Below are positions 51,425 to 63,839 of a stretch of 64,000 nucleotides of DNA, in pieces (the first letter of the stretch is position 1; the number at the start of each line of letters is the position of its first letter). Below the pieces are notes generated by a model. The model had not been told where the DNA came from and made no database searches. It was given only the letters and a program-made list of their open reading frames with translations. The stretch is from the NCBI GenBank assembly GCA_037074765.1, contig JBAMDO010000155.1:59160-123159 (forward strand). Direction: 5' to 3'. A program made the translations under genes and the position numbers. Origin of the DNA: Mansonella perstans. Its lineage: Eukaryota > Nematoda > Chromadorea > Rhabditida > Onchocercidae.

Positions 51425-54400
51425 ATGAGAAGAATCAATGAAAGAATCATTGCATTGCTTATTGTCTTATTGTTAACCTCAAAATGGGCTCGAATGATAG
51501 GAACAACTTTCAAGGAGAACGACATTTTTAATGAGTATTCCAATATGAGACATTTTTATGAAGAGTTGGGATGGTTTTCTCATTCCAGTTTAAAATTGAA
51601 CTTCAAACTGCACTGATTGTCGAAACTGCTACATGATTGTGTTTCTTCACTTCCTTCCTCTTATCTTATATTCTGCATCGGTAGCTCTGTTTAGATTTTA
51701 ATTTTGCAGAATGAGTAAGAAAAAGGTATCATTTTTATATAATACATGATGATTTAATATATATTTTAAATGTATGCGAAAATTGCTGATGAGAAAATTT
51801 TAAAAAATCTCTACTCACAATGTTTTTAAGTTTTGATTAATAAAAATGAAGTATTTTAAAAAAATGCTGATTTGTGATTACTTATTGCAACTGAAATGTC
51901 ATTCCACAGAATTACCAATAGCTGGGGTTTTTTTGTACACCGAAAATTCTTACTCATTTGATACCAGCATTTGATACAGTTCATCGCATGAAAGTTGATG
52001 TATGCTTTTTATAATATTACAATATCATAGAACAGGAGCAGAAATGTATATGCTCATTTTTTAGATAAACATAGATTTTACTGAATGATCTGAAATTGCT
52101 GAATTAAAATGTAAACAGTCGTCAATCGTCATTGATGATGTTTAATCATTTATTTGATGAAAAAACATATTTATATAGCTATACGCTGTGACTAATTCCT
52201 GATAGAAATCATAATTTTTCATTTCCAAGTTAACCAAGATGACAGTGAACAAAAAAGTGACTACTGCGAGGTTCAGCCATAAAAATCAAAAAAAAAAATA
52301 ATGAAAGTGATAATGAAGATAATAGAAGTGAAGTCGGTATTTTCATTTCAATTAGATAGTATTTCATTCGATTATATGAAATTCTTTTTTAGGTATGACT
52401 GCATTCTATTTAAACGATTTTTGGCTTGTGAAATTTTTCTTCATCATTTTAAGTTATGGAACTGTTTCGATTCCTATAGTTCTATTGGTTTTTTATGTTC
52501 GTCGAAGAGCTGCTGGTAAAAACTATTTTTATGAAGATTTGATAAATTAAAGTCAGTTTAGAAAATATTTGTTGTGATGAGATAATATAAATTGTCATCA
52601 TTGCACAGGAGATAAATCTGTTATACTTGATATAAAAAGCATCATTTCCAGAAGATGGTTTCCAGTCAGCAACACTACTCCATTCATTTCTACGCAGTTT
52701 CGCACTTGGAAAACCTGAGTGTGGGTTGATGATTTCTGACTCTATAAAATTAAATTCAGTCGTTTCGAGAAAAAAGAATCTCAGTGGTGACTATCTCCAT
52801 CTTGTTTTGTGTTTTTCATGTCTTCAGATCACTCTCGTTTTAATGGGTTATTTCCAAGAACGGATTATGACAAAGGTTTTGTGCTTATTAAATTGATTTA
52901 GGCTTAATGTTAATTCAGCGAATCATTCGGATTGAGATGATTTTAGTTGATCTTAGTTGATTTCTTGCAACGATTAATTAGTGTTTTTCGCCATATCGAT
53001 TTTTTGTTTTCCGCATAAAATCATTTCTGCATTAATTGCAGAGGGTATATCTGAAGCTTTATTGTAAAGGATCGAAGGTATTGAAAAAAAAAAATCAATC
53101 AAAATGTTCCCGTCGAAATGCTTACTTCTGGAGGTATTTAGGTATTTTTCAGATGGTGAGGCTAGGAGAATTGATTTTCAGATGGTGAAGCTAGGAGAAT
53201 GATGACTGTTTTTTTTCCAGGCTTATTTATCAATTCTGGATCATCAATTAAACCGATTTGGCAACACTCAATTTCTTGTTTTCATGAATCGTGTTTTTGC
53301 CATTATTGTATGTGTTGCTTACTTGATTTCGAATTGGAAGAGGTTTTTTATAATTTGTCTTTTTGGATAATTTAATAAAATCCTTTAGATATGATCTGAA
53401 ATCTTTTACGGCTTAAAAAAAACTTATAACAGTACGAATAAAGCAGGAGCCGTATAGTTGACAAATTGTGATCGTAGAAGTTATTAGTGAGATAAAATTC
53501 AAAAATGTTAATTTTTTGCAGAGAACCTCCTCACGTTCCGCCGTTTTATAAACATTCGTTTACATCGTTTTCTAATACTCTTTCATCATGGTGCCAGTAC
53601 GAGGCACTAAAATTCGTTTCATTTCCAACTCAGGTACTTTTCAAAATTACTGGAACTCAAATAAATCAGCGCGAACCAATTACAAACTTTTGAGCCCAAT
53701 ATGCAGTAAAGATGAAATTTATGATTGTAGTGAGGCAGATATCAACTTTTTATAATAAAATTTTTATGAAATCAAGCATTTTGAGACAGTTTGCAAAGCA
53801 TCGAAGGTGCTGCCAACGATGTTGATGGGCTTCCTTGTTAGAGGTGAACGTTATGGATATGGTGAATGGGCTTGTACTATTATGCTTGCATTTGGAGCTT
53901 CATTGTTTGTTTTTTCAATTAGACCTAACGGTAATGTTTTTAAAATATGTTTGATAGAAATGATAAAATGATGAAAAGCTAATGGTTGAAAATGTTTTGA
54001 GATAAATAAAAAAACAAATTTTTCTGAAAATGGATAAACTTCCTTTACCTTATATTTCGTTAAAAAATATGAATGAAATGACAAGGTAGAATATTAGAGT
54101 ACCGTTAACATGTATTTTACTATCTCATGAGGTTTCTTGTCTTGCTGTTATGGATATAAAAAAGGCTTCATTAAAGCTGGATTTAGTTTTCTAAAATATT
54201 GGTTATTTTTTTGCTCCTTTATCGAAATATGCATCATTGTTAATTTCATGAATTTATAGGTGTTTTGTTTTCTGATAGTATAACAACTGTTTCTGGGATT
54301 TGTTTAATGTCCGGTTATCTTTTATTTGATGCTTTCACATTGAATTGGCAAAAGAAACTCTTTGATGTTCGGCCACGAGTTTCCAAATATCAGGTTTTTC

Positions 54401-55491
54401 AATGAGATAATTTTTTTGAACGAAAAATCATGAAATCACCGCAGTTCGAATATGCCACTGATAAAAACTCAATTTTTTTAAAAGTTTTTTTTTATTTCGC
54501 AGTATGCTTGCTATTTTATAAATAAAATTCAATAAGCTGCGCTAATAGGGAATTCTAAAAAAGGAAAAATAATCAAATCAGTGCAACCCAACTCGTAGTA
54601 ACTTGTCTTTTGAAGCAGGAATTACTATAGCAAATATAATTTTTTTATTTGAGAATATTAAATCTGAATCGTATTCATTCGTTTGTCGCTCTTCAGATGA
54701 TGTTTGGTGTGAATATGTTTAGTATGATGTTGTGCTTTGTTACGCTTATCGAGGAAGGAACATTTCTAGCACCATTTCATTTTCTAGCAACTCACGAAGG
54801 ATTTGGTCGAGATGTATTTTTGTTGTCTTTATCGGGCGCTTTAGGACAGGTTTATTTAAATCATTTTGGAAAATAAACGGAAACGAGTTAAAGCTTATTT
54901 ATACTTAGTTTTTGAAACATTTTTATTGTTCATTGATTCAGTTTTTCGAAGAATGGAAGGACATTGGATTCTATCACTTTATTTGAAATTCTATTTTTTC
55001 TTTTTCGTTATTATTTATCGCTTTAGCGGGAGCTATCTACGATGAAACGCAATTTTAAAAATCGCTGACATTTTTCAGATTTAACTCTAAAATAGTGTAA
55101 ATTCCTTTATTATTTCCTTGAGGTTTTATTTAGATCGCTTTAGTAATTTTATGCTATCACTTTGATAAATTTATCGTTTATTTTACCTCTTCATCATTGA
55201 GGTGTGTAATGTGCAATTAGTGCAAACTATAAAAGATTTGAATTGTATTTTTGAAGAATTTGCATCATAAACATTTTTCAGATCGTAATTTATACAACCA
55301 TTGAACGGTTTGGGCCCGTGATATTTGCAGTGTTGATGACGCTAAGGCAGATGCTTTCCATATTACTTTCAGCGGTGGCTTATGATCATCCGATGTCTGC
55401 TTGGTCTATATTTGGCTTGCTAATAACATTTACGGCTATTTTTGGCACTATTTACATTCGCCATCAACAGATTTCACAGACTAGATATTAA
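51425..55491 (+). CDS. pst-1: PAPS transporter, SLC35B2 family
   Basis: Nine exons give 461 aa: 51425-51587, 52393-52515, 52652-52875, 53221-53342, 53522-53633, 53786-53930, 54260-54393, 54697-54849, 55282-55491. The family moves 3'-phosphoadenosine 5'-phosphosulfate from cytosol into the Golgi for sulfation of glycosaminoglycans and proteins. Many hydrophobic segments are visible. Diagnostic stretches are [10 protein letters not shown] (exon 3), [17 protein letters not shown] (exon 5), [12 protein letters not shown] (exon 6), [10 protein letters not shown] (exons 7-8) and [17 protein letters not shown] (exon 9). Exon 3 has no internal intron despite an AG near its middle. Exon 1, with a signal-like leader, is uncertain because its donor (GTTTAA) is weak; a shorter form of 406 aa could start at the ATG at 52395. 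The exon 6 acceptor (TTTTGAG) is unusual but gives exact length agreement with the human protein. Confidence 0.9.
53146..53203. repeat. 29-bp tandem duplication of a TTTTCAG-containing segment
   Basis: Two copies (53146-53174, 53175-53203) of TTTTCAGATGGTGAGGCTAG and its 9-bp extension lie just before the true acceptor of PAPS transporter exon 4 (exon from 53221). Both carry a good 3' splice-site consensus, but splicing to either would meet an in-frame stop quickly. Confidence 0.88.
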
Positions 55492-56393
55492 ACTTTGCAT
55501 TTTGTTTGAAAAATGAAGTCAGCGACGAGCACCTTACCGCATTTCCGATAAAACACTTTTAAAATTGATTCTCTTTATTTGTTGTATATTTTTATTACTT
55601 TGAACATTAATTTATTTGATCTCAAATATATCAAACTTTTCTGCAGGTTTGGTGATCTTGCCTTGTCTTCTTAGTTTTAAGCTTTTTTTTTTAGTGGCAT
55701 AAAATCATGAAATTACAAATTTCCAAAGCATGGGAAGAAGAGGAATAAAGTGGCCCAACAAGGGTTGTTATCTAAAAAGGACTTCCAAGTAACAAGATAG
55801 TAATTAACAAAATATCAGCTGCCATCAATTTTAGTTCTTGAGCAGATAAGTTCCATTGCTTCAGTGATTCCAAACAAATGTTTTATTATTTCACTGCACT
55901 TTTTTTTATTTAAAATTCGCAAGATTGTTTTAATTTCCTATCAACCAAACAAATGGTAAGGGAAAAAACATTAAATTACCACACTTACACTTCCGCACTT
56001 GCTATCATAAAAACGATTACAGTAGAAATGGAAGAAAATGAAGATTATTTTGAAAGCAAAGTAAATATCGCTAACGTAATTGCTCAGCTACATATAGAAT
56101 GTTTTAATTTAATTTGAATTTTTTTGAAAACCTGAAAAAAAACGCAAAATTTGTTTGGAAACCACTGTATATCAAGGTTTCACATACGCATACCAAATTA
56201 TACATATGCCTATGTCTAATTATACCTCAGAATTAAAGCCCCAAGCAATTTTGATGCCATAATTTTTTTTTGACTGAGGACAATTTAGCATGGACTAAGC
56301 AGTTGTTGAAATGAATTGCTAGTAAAAAAATGAACACATAATACTCCTAAGCTTCTTAGCCGAATGACCAAGTTATTTTGCAATAAAAGGGCA
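55492..56393. other. Convergent spacer between pst-1 and MAP4K genes
   Basis: About 0.9 kb separating the 3' ends of two genes that run towards each other. Candidate poly(A) signals are AATAAA at 55744-55749 on the + strand and TTTATT at 55882-55887 (AATAAA on the - strand). Nothing else was recognised. Confidence 0.5.
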
Positions 56394-59300
56394 TTAACCA
56401 GCCAAAGTACTCTCATGCCCAGTCAATATGCATAGATCGCATAAATCTCCGGCAGCAGATGCTTCTCTTCGTTTTAAAACGACCAATCTGCAATTACAAA
56501 TATTTTATAACAGTTTAAAGAATTCAATTAATTACAATGACTGAAATAAAAAATTAGTTTTGAAAGTTAAAATATTTTATGAGATTTTTGTTGCAACAGC
56601 ATGCTTTTTTTGCTAATGTTTTGATCCCAATATCTCATTCTCTTATCTTCATATTGCTGGTTCTGTATTGGCGTCCGCGAGGATAGCTTACGCGGTAAGC
56701 AGAAAACAGGAGAGTGTGGTTTTCCCTTTTGTTGTAAGTATACTTTAATTCGTTTGTCAGGATTGTAATACTGTGCTGTAAGTAACGAGATCTTTTGATC
56801 TCCAATCTACCATAGCTTATATCTTCCTGTTTGCCTTAATTTTACTGACAGTTTCTGTCTTCTGCTTTGTCTAAATTAGAAACAAAATCAGAAATGAATG
56901 CAAGCAAGTGGGATAAGCGCACAATTTTGACAGTATTATCCTCAGAACTGTTCAACTTAAAAAGAGATGCAAATCCAGTGATAATCAAATTGAATTGTCT
57001 ATTAAAAACGTTCCTTCTTTTTTATATTATAATATTATCTTAAGTTTAATTAATATGTTAGGAATTCTGATTAATAAAATTAAAAATTTGTCCATTATTC
57101 GTACTATTTCAGAAATTATTTTTGGAACTTGCGGCCCCTTCTACAAATAAAAAAGCCAAAGTGATCGCTTGTCAAAAAAAAAAATTGGAAACTCGCTAGT
57201 TAATATGAATATCACGAAAAGTTACTTGTCACTTCCTACAACTTGATATATGTTATTTGGATCATTGATGTCTTGCGTAATTGAGCCATCAACAAATGAA
57301 CGACCCTGGAATTGTGAATATTGTAAAAATTTGTCCATTATTCCTACTATTTCTACTACCGTATAGTCTTCCGTCATTCTGCAGCTTTATTATAACTCCA
57401 ATTTTAATATTCATTCCAACGACGAATATTTTAATCGTATTTCGATTTAAATTGTATTTCAATACCTGTACACCATGGGGGTAAAAAGCGAGGATTGAAT
57501 CCGAAAGCGAAACAAGATTTTCAATTTGAAAACCGAATTCGAATTCTGCTGGCGAAAGACGAGACGATTTAATGACTCCTTTCTGATTGATCACAACACA
57601 TCGATTCTCATAGCATAATAACAAAGCATCCTAAATATATCTTTCAGGAAAAACAGTGACATCCAAATACAAAATAATAAACCAATGTTTTCAACAAAAT
57701 GATAATATTAAAAGAGCAATGAACACTTCTATAACATTATAAATTACTCATGAACATTGAATTTTCCAATCCTCAGTGAAATTTACTGCTTAAGAATACA
57801 TAAATCTTCGAAAAAAAACTCACTCTATCGATTTGTTTTAGTGCCACAACGCTAAGACAAACTGCTTCTGTTCGATCTTGTCCATTCAAGTCACAATGGA
57901 CACTTTCGTCATTAAAATTTACATAATGGAGGTGAAATTTACGTCCTAACCCTTTATATACCGCCAAACAAACCTGCAATTGATTGCTGCCAAATAAAAT
58001 GATTTCTTGTACACAGTTTCTTTTTCATTTTTTTTTAAAAACAGAAATAATAATTTTCATAAAGTACTTCAAAAGAGTACTTTTGGAAAATCAGCATCTG
58101 TTCCAGCAGAGTATATCAACTGAAAAGGTCGAAGTGGGAAGTGAGGGATGCGCATTTCAACTGTTTTTAGCATTAAAAATTTAGCCAATGGTTCGTACCA
58201 CTGGAATAATATTACAGCAGATGGTGTTACGCAACACAGATATACATTACCGTTCACACCACTTCGAGCTACACTGCAGTGGATAACGTCTCTATAAATA
58301 AACCAGTCATTGCTAACTCATGAAGAATCCTAAAATGTTTGCAAATCCTCAAATTTGAATTTTCAATCTTTTTGAAGCTACCAATAGTGCTGAAAATTAC
58401 TCATGATCAAAAGTATGACTTCACAATTAAAATGAAAGCCTTGTTTAAATGCAAACTTTGTTTCGGATAGGCGTGTAGTTATAGCAAGTTTCTTTGGCAG
58501 GTATTTTTCAGGAATCTTATTCATTGGTTTTGATATTCTTTGTGTAAGATTTCGCTGCGACAAAGCAACTAAATCGTGCCGATAAATGTAAGGAGTCCTT
58601 CCTAAAAATTTATTTTACAAATTTCAAGACTCTGCATATATGTTTAAGCGAATTCTCCACTATGCAAATTTCAGCTCGCAGGCTCTAGTAACTATTCTGA
58701 TCCTTCCTAATTTAGGAATATATATGTGGCCTGTATCAAAACATTACGATCATCTCTTTGGTGTATGACCAAAAATATAGTGCATTTCTTCAGTGTATGC
58801 CTATTAATAGTACATGATCAAAAATTGAAGGGAAATTCAAACCTTGCACAGCCATCAAAATATTTTTCTGCACATACAACCATGAACAACGTCTTTTGTG
58901 TATCAGAATCATTGCGGCTTCATGCAGTTCATCCATGTCCAACGTGAAAATTCCTTCTTCTGCACCAATTAACAAGAACTGTCGTGAAGTATTGGGATGA
59001 ATCCATGTTGCAGTACTATTTATATGCAATGGACAATCATGGAAGACAAGTGAAAAACACGCACCCATAGCGACCTACACAAATTATGAACTTTAAAAAG
59101 TATGTAATTCATAAAAGTTTTCTAAACTAAATTTCCAACAAAGAATTTTTTACCAAATGTCAACAATGATACTTGAATTTATATTCCAACACATACCTTC
59201 GGTGTCGGTGGCAAACCGAAACAAGTCTGAGGTCGTTGAAGAGCATAACTTGCGCAACCATTCACCCGATGTCTAACTTTCTCGTTTAAACATGACTCGG

Positions 59301-62193
59301 AATACGATTCGAGTGATGAGCATCGCTTTATTGGCTGCTTAGTACGTGGTGGACGTTGAGGAATGCAAAAATCTGAACCCGAAGAACCTGAAAGTGGTAT
59401 TATGGAAAAACCCCAAAGTTTCTTATATTAGTAAAGAAAAAGAGTTTTAAACCAGACCTCTACCTTTCCAAATTTCGGTATTTCTCTTTTTCTGCCTCAC
59501 GGTACAGTTAATAGGCGACTATGTCATAAGCTAAAAACAGACAAAGAATGTCCTTATAACAAATAAGCAATGATTACCATTAATCTGTTCTGACGAACAA
59601 AAGATTCCATTATTTACGTCATGTATAACACCATCATTATCGTTGAGCAACGATAAAGCTTGCACAACGTCTGGTAATGGTGGATGTTCTTTGGCAGGAA
59701 GTGTACGATCCTTAAACAAATGAAAAATTTACAATTCTGTTACAATAGCATATTTCTTTAATTTCATCTACAATAAAAAACGAACCTCGTAATAACGTCG
59801 ACCTAAATTCGCTATAGAAACTTCGGAAGTTGATGGATCGCTCCAAATTCGTGCCATAAGTGCATTTGCATCGTCACATACACGTATTGCATCTTGCGTA
59901 GCACGAGGACAAGCACGACCGCGCGATTTAATTCGCGATATTGTCAACACGTCGCCCTGAATAAACCAACACAGTGATAACAATTCGAAGAGGAAAACGT
60001 TTTAAAATCAAATGCATAGAAAGAAATAATATTAAAGTGCTGTTTAAAATTAACCTCTTCATCATCATCCATACACATTGCAGAAAACTGTTGAACAAAT
60101 GCGGAAGCCGAAGATACACCGCTAGGATTATTAACTTTATCCAGAAGATCGCGCGTCATTCGAGAAGAAAGCGCTCCAAGGACAAAATGGTGACTCTAAA
60201 ATAGAGAAGGAATTAAAAATTCGGATTATAAGGTAACTATGAGACCCTGCAAAATTGGAAGTCGATCCGCAGCATGCTAAAACAACAAAAAAATTTTTTT
60301 CTTTGATTTTTTTTTAATCATTAATTTTTGAACCATACAGCTAAAAGCTTTTCTGGAGTTGGTCTCTTCTTCGGATTTTTCGTTAAACACTGCTTAACAA
60401 AGTCGTGAAAGAATGGTGACCTGAAAAACATTAGCTGCAATAACACAATGATACAGATGCTGCAGTATGTTATCCAGAAAATTAAGTCAGTTATCAAGAT
60501 CATAATTAGCGTTTGGACAAATGGAATAATTTGATAAGTGTCATAAATCTTTTTTAAGATGCTAGTTCAAAACTGCGATAGTTTACAACGTCGCACAAAT
60601 AATGTAAGGTGATTGCACTAAGCAAGTACAACTGAGATCGAACATTTCGTAAATTCAAGATGGAAGTAAATTAGATTATCAAACAAAATGCTTACCATTT
60701 ATATTTGTCTTTGAGTGTTGGAGGTTTATAAGATGATTTTGTCATAAGATACAGAACTTGCATAGGATGCAAATCAAATAATGGCGGTTGTAACTCAGCT
60801 AGTTCAATTGCTGTAATCCCAACAGCCCAAACATCGCATTCCACTCCGTAACCACCTCGACGTTCTACACATGCTACTTCTGGAGCCATCCTGATAAAAA
60901 TCAGATATAACAGAATTTCTCAGAATTATAGCAAAAATGCAAATAAACTAATTCCGAACAACGTGAACTCTTGATAATATATTACTTACCAATACGGAGT
61001 ACCAATGAATGACTTTCGTTTCCCAATAGTAGCAGTAATTTGTGCAGCAATACCAAAATCAGCTAAATAGAGATGTGAACTAAAGTTAAGAAATCTTTAA
61101 TCCCAAAACCAGATGTCTTCAAAAACCCAAAAAAGTGCCGCTTACCAAGTTTCACATCACCATAATGAGTGAGTAGTATATTCGCTCCTTTTATGTCCCG
61201 ATGTACCATACCTTTGGAATGCAGATAAAGAAGACCTTTCAATGTTTCACGACAAACAAATGCTATTTGCAGCTCTGACAAAGGGCCAGTCACTAAAAGA
61301 AATTTTTACAAAATTTCTTATAACGCCGAATTTTCAATATCTATTCAAAATATACGGAAAGACAATCCTGCTATTTAGATTTACTTTTTTTCTTTTTTTG
61401 CACATCATCCCCTGTCTTTCAAGCATTACAGCAAAAATCTGCTCCCCTTGTATCTCACATACTGCCACTAAAGGAAGAATTTGACAATATAACAATAAAC
61501 TCCGTTTATTAATACCATTTATAAAGATGTAGAAACATTGCTCGAAAAATTTGAAAATGAAGTTTAAATGTTAAAAGTTTGCTACTTTATTTTGAAAAGC
61601 AAAGTTACGCATGCTGTTTCAATTAAAAGATAATTATTGACAATTATTACATAATTCTCAGAATATATTGTAAACGGACATCAACATCAACTATTTTAAA
61701 AATTCTAAAGCTGGATAAAATGAAAACATACTGTGATAAATGTCTTGAAGTGAACCACCACTACAATATTCCATAACAATCCATAGCCGATCACGACGCA
61801 AATAACTACCATGATATGCAATTATATTTGGATGCACACAACCACGTATCATCAGGATTTCTTGCTGAATAACAGCAAAATTATCCCCAGCTTCGAGTTT
61901 CACTACTTTCACTGCGGATAATTCGCTTGTCCTGCAAAATATTTGGGAATTAATCTAAATTAATAATAAATCAAAGAAATAATGTTATATATATCATAAT
62001 ATCTCGATCCGATTTATATCCAAGGTATTCCTACCACTTACTATTGAACTTCTGAAGTGAAAAAAAGCTGAACATATGGCATGTACCTGATATGTTTAGC
62101 TTTGTAAACTTCGCCATATGTACCCGAACCCACCCGTTGCAACAACTCGTAGTCATCAGTTGGATCAGCTCTCTTAATGACATCCAAATTCAT
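56394..62193 (-). CDS. gck-2: MAP4K (GCK-I) Ste20-type kinase with citron domain
   Basis: Seventeen exons give 838 aa, 5' to 3': 62087-62193, 61732-61931, 61146-61292, 60990-61062, 60696-60890, 60339-60420, 60055-60195, 59786-59956, 59578-59710, 59197-59387, 58843-59074, 58457-58601, 58081-58291, 57824-57973, 57466-57630, 57226-57305, 56394-56487. The kinase domain is complete: Gly loop [11 protein letters not shown] (22-32), Lys44, HRDIKGAN (133-140), DFG (153-155) and GTPYWMAPE (172-180). A Pro- and Ser-containing linker follows, then the citron homology domain from about 481 ([20 protein letters not shown]). The chain ends [11 protein letters not shown], like animal MAP4Ks. The family acts upstream of JNK and Ras-MAPK signalling. 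The exon 12 donor (GTTTGC) was chosen because it gives [12 protein letters not shown] in register. The final exon is short and separated by a 738-bp intron. Confidence 0.93.
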
Positions 62194-63555
62194 TGTCTGA
62201 AATTTAATAACATATTCTTATCTCATGCTGGACATATATTAATAATTAATTCAAACCTACCTGTTGTTAAAATCATTAAAGGATCAGAAGGAAATGTTAA
62301 CAAGCGTTGTAATCGAAATTCACGGATGCTTCTCGAAACCACAAGCCATCGTACCATAATCCATAGCGCTTTCTCCGTAAAAAAAAAAAAAAAAAAAAAA
62401 AAACAAATGCTGCAAGCCTGTAACATTTCAGAGATGAATCAGTCATCCATTCAAAAAAAAAAAAAATTACTCTATTTATTTATTCGTCGAAAACTATCAA
62501 TTCTTGTGAACTGAGTTCAAATATTGAAAAGAAATTATACTTTAATGCTAATAATATTCATTTGAAATTGAAAAGAGAGGAAAAGGGCAGACCCATTAAA
62601 ATTTTTCATATACAAAAGTAATCATAACATGAACGATTTTCGCCATGCTTATCATTCATTGTTAACTTCTAGAATATATCTTTACAACGAGTAATTGTTT
62701 ATTCAACCTAAATTTGACTTTCCCTACGATTCTTCCACAACAAATTCCGACTAATGTAATGTTCAAATGCCCATACGAAGAAAACCTCAAGATCGAAGAT
62801 ATCTCGGGAAATAACTTTAAGCTAATTCCTCTACATAAAATTTCGATGGTATACAACACGCAATAATTTCATCCCATTGGATGACATTGACTGGTAACGG
62901 TGACAATGGAATTCTCCTGGAAGTATCAGAAATTTTTCCGGAAATATGCAACAGATGATAGTTCTCTTTTGTATCTCAGTAGCTTAAAATATTTATTTTC
63001 ATTTGGATTTTTTTTTAATTTGAATTTCAGGCGACTAACATAATTGTGTAAATAAGAACGAAGAGCCAGAGAGAGAAAGAAAGAGGAAAAGAAGGAGCAA
63101 CAAGTATTCTCTCTCGAACAAGAATGAAAGATTAATTTTAAATAATAAGAAATATGCCTAAAATTGGAAATAAGAAATTTCTAATATTTCATGGCAAAGA
63201 CAGAAAATACAAAGGATAAGGAAATTAATCTCTGTTCTCTAATTAATTACTGGAAAAGTTGAGGATAAAAAAGAAAAAAAAAACAAATCACAAGATGGAA
63301 TCACTTTTGGGATCCAATTTTGACAAGTGTAAACTATTAGAGTGAAATTAGAAATGTTCCTTGTTTTGTCTCAACACAAAATTTATGCCACACATACTTT
63401 TTATATTTACATTTTTTTATATTTATAGAACTATTCCATTCATTTATTGACAACAGAATCATTTGCAAATGGTAAAAAACGTTAATACTGAGGAAATGAT
63501 TTGGTGTACAATGTAAACACACAAACAACACTGATCACACACGATACAAACATAT
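62194..63555. other. Upstream region of MAP4K gene
   Basis: AT-rich DNA with an A run of about 24 (near 62379-62402), a shorter run near 62453-62466, and a GA-rich patch near 63060-63110. It presumably includes the MAP4K 5' UTR and promoter. Open frames crossing the A run are low-complexity artefacts. No gene was recognised. Confidence 0.45.
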
Positions 63556-63795
63556 GAGGAAGAAAAGGCATAACTAGTGAGGGAAGAGAGGCATGACTAT
63601 TGATGAGGAAGGCATGAATAGTGAGGAGGAGAAGCATGACTAGTGAGGGAGACAGGCATGACTATTGAGGGAGGAGAGGTATGAATAGTGAGGAGGAGAA
63701 GCATGACTAGTGAAGAGGAGAGGCATGACTAGTGAGGAAGGAGACGCATGAATAGCGAGGGAGGAGAGGCATGAATAGTGAGAAGAAGATGCATA
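63556..63795. repeat. 21-23-bp imperfect tandem repeat
   Basis: About ten copies of a unit close to GGCATGACTAGTGAGGAGGA, starting near 63591, 63612, 63634, 63656, 63679, 63701, 63723, 63746 and 63769. Copies vary in length and alternate GACTAGTGAG with GAATAGTGAG. Confidence 0.88.
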
Positions 63796-63839
63796 ACTAG
63801 TTTTGCCAAATGCGGCTGCAGTTTGCATAAGATAGAGGT

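Noticed and set aside
52740..52835. Possible intron inside PAPS transporter exon 3 ending at CTTCAG
   Set aside because: The stretch is open in the coding frame and encodes a segment that aligns with the human transporter, so it is exon.
57289..57465. Extension of MAP4K exon 15 through the following sequence
   Set aside because: The citron domain continues properly only when spliced from 57466 to 57305; readthrough gives unrelated sequence and a stop.
62092..62514. 140-codon + strand frame over the MAP4K start
   Set aside because: Antisense to the first kinase exon and running through a poly-A stretch; a shadow frame.
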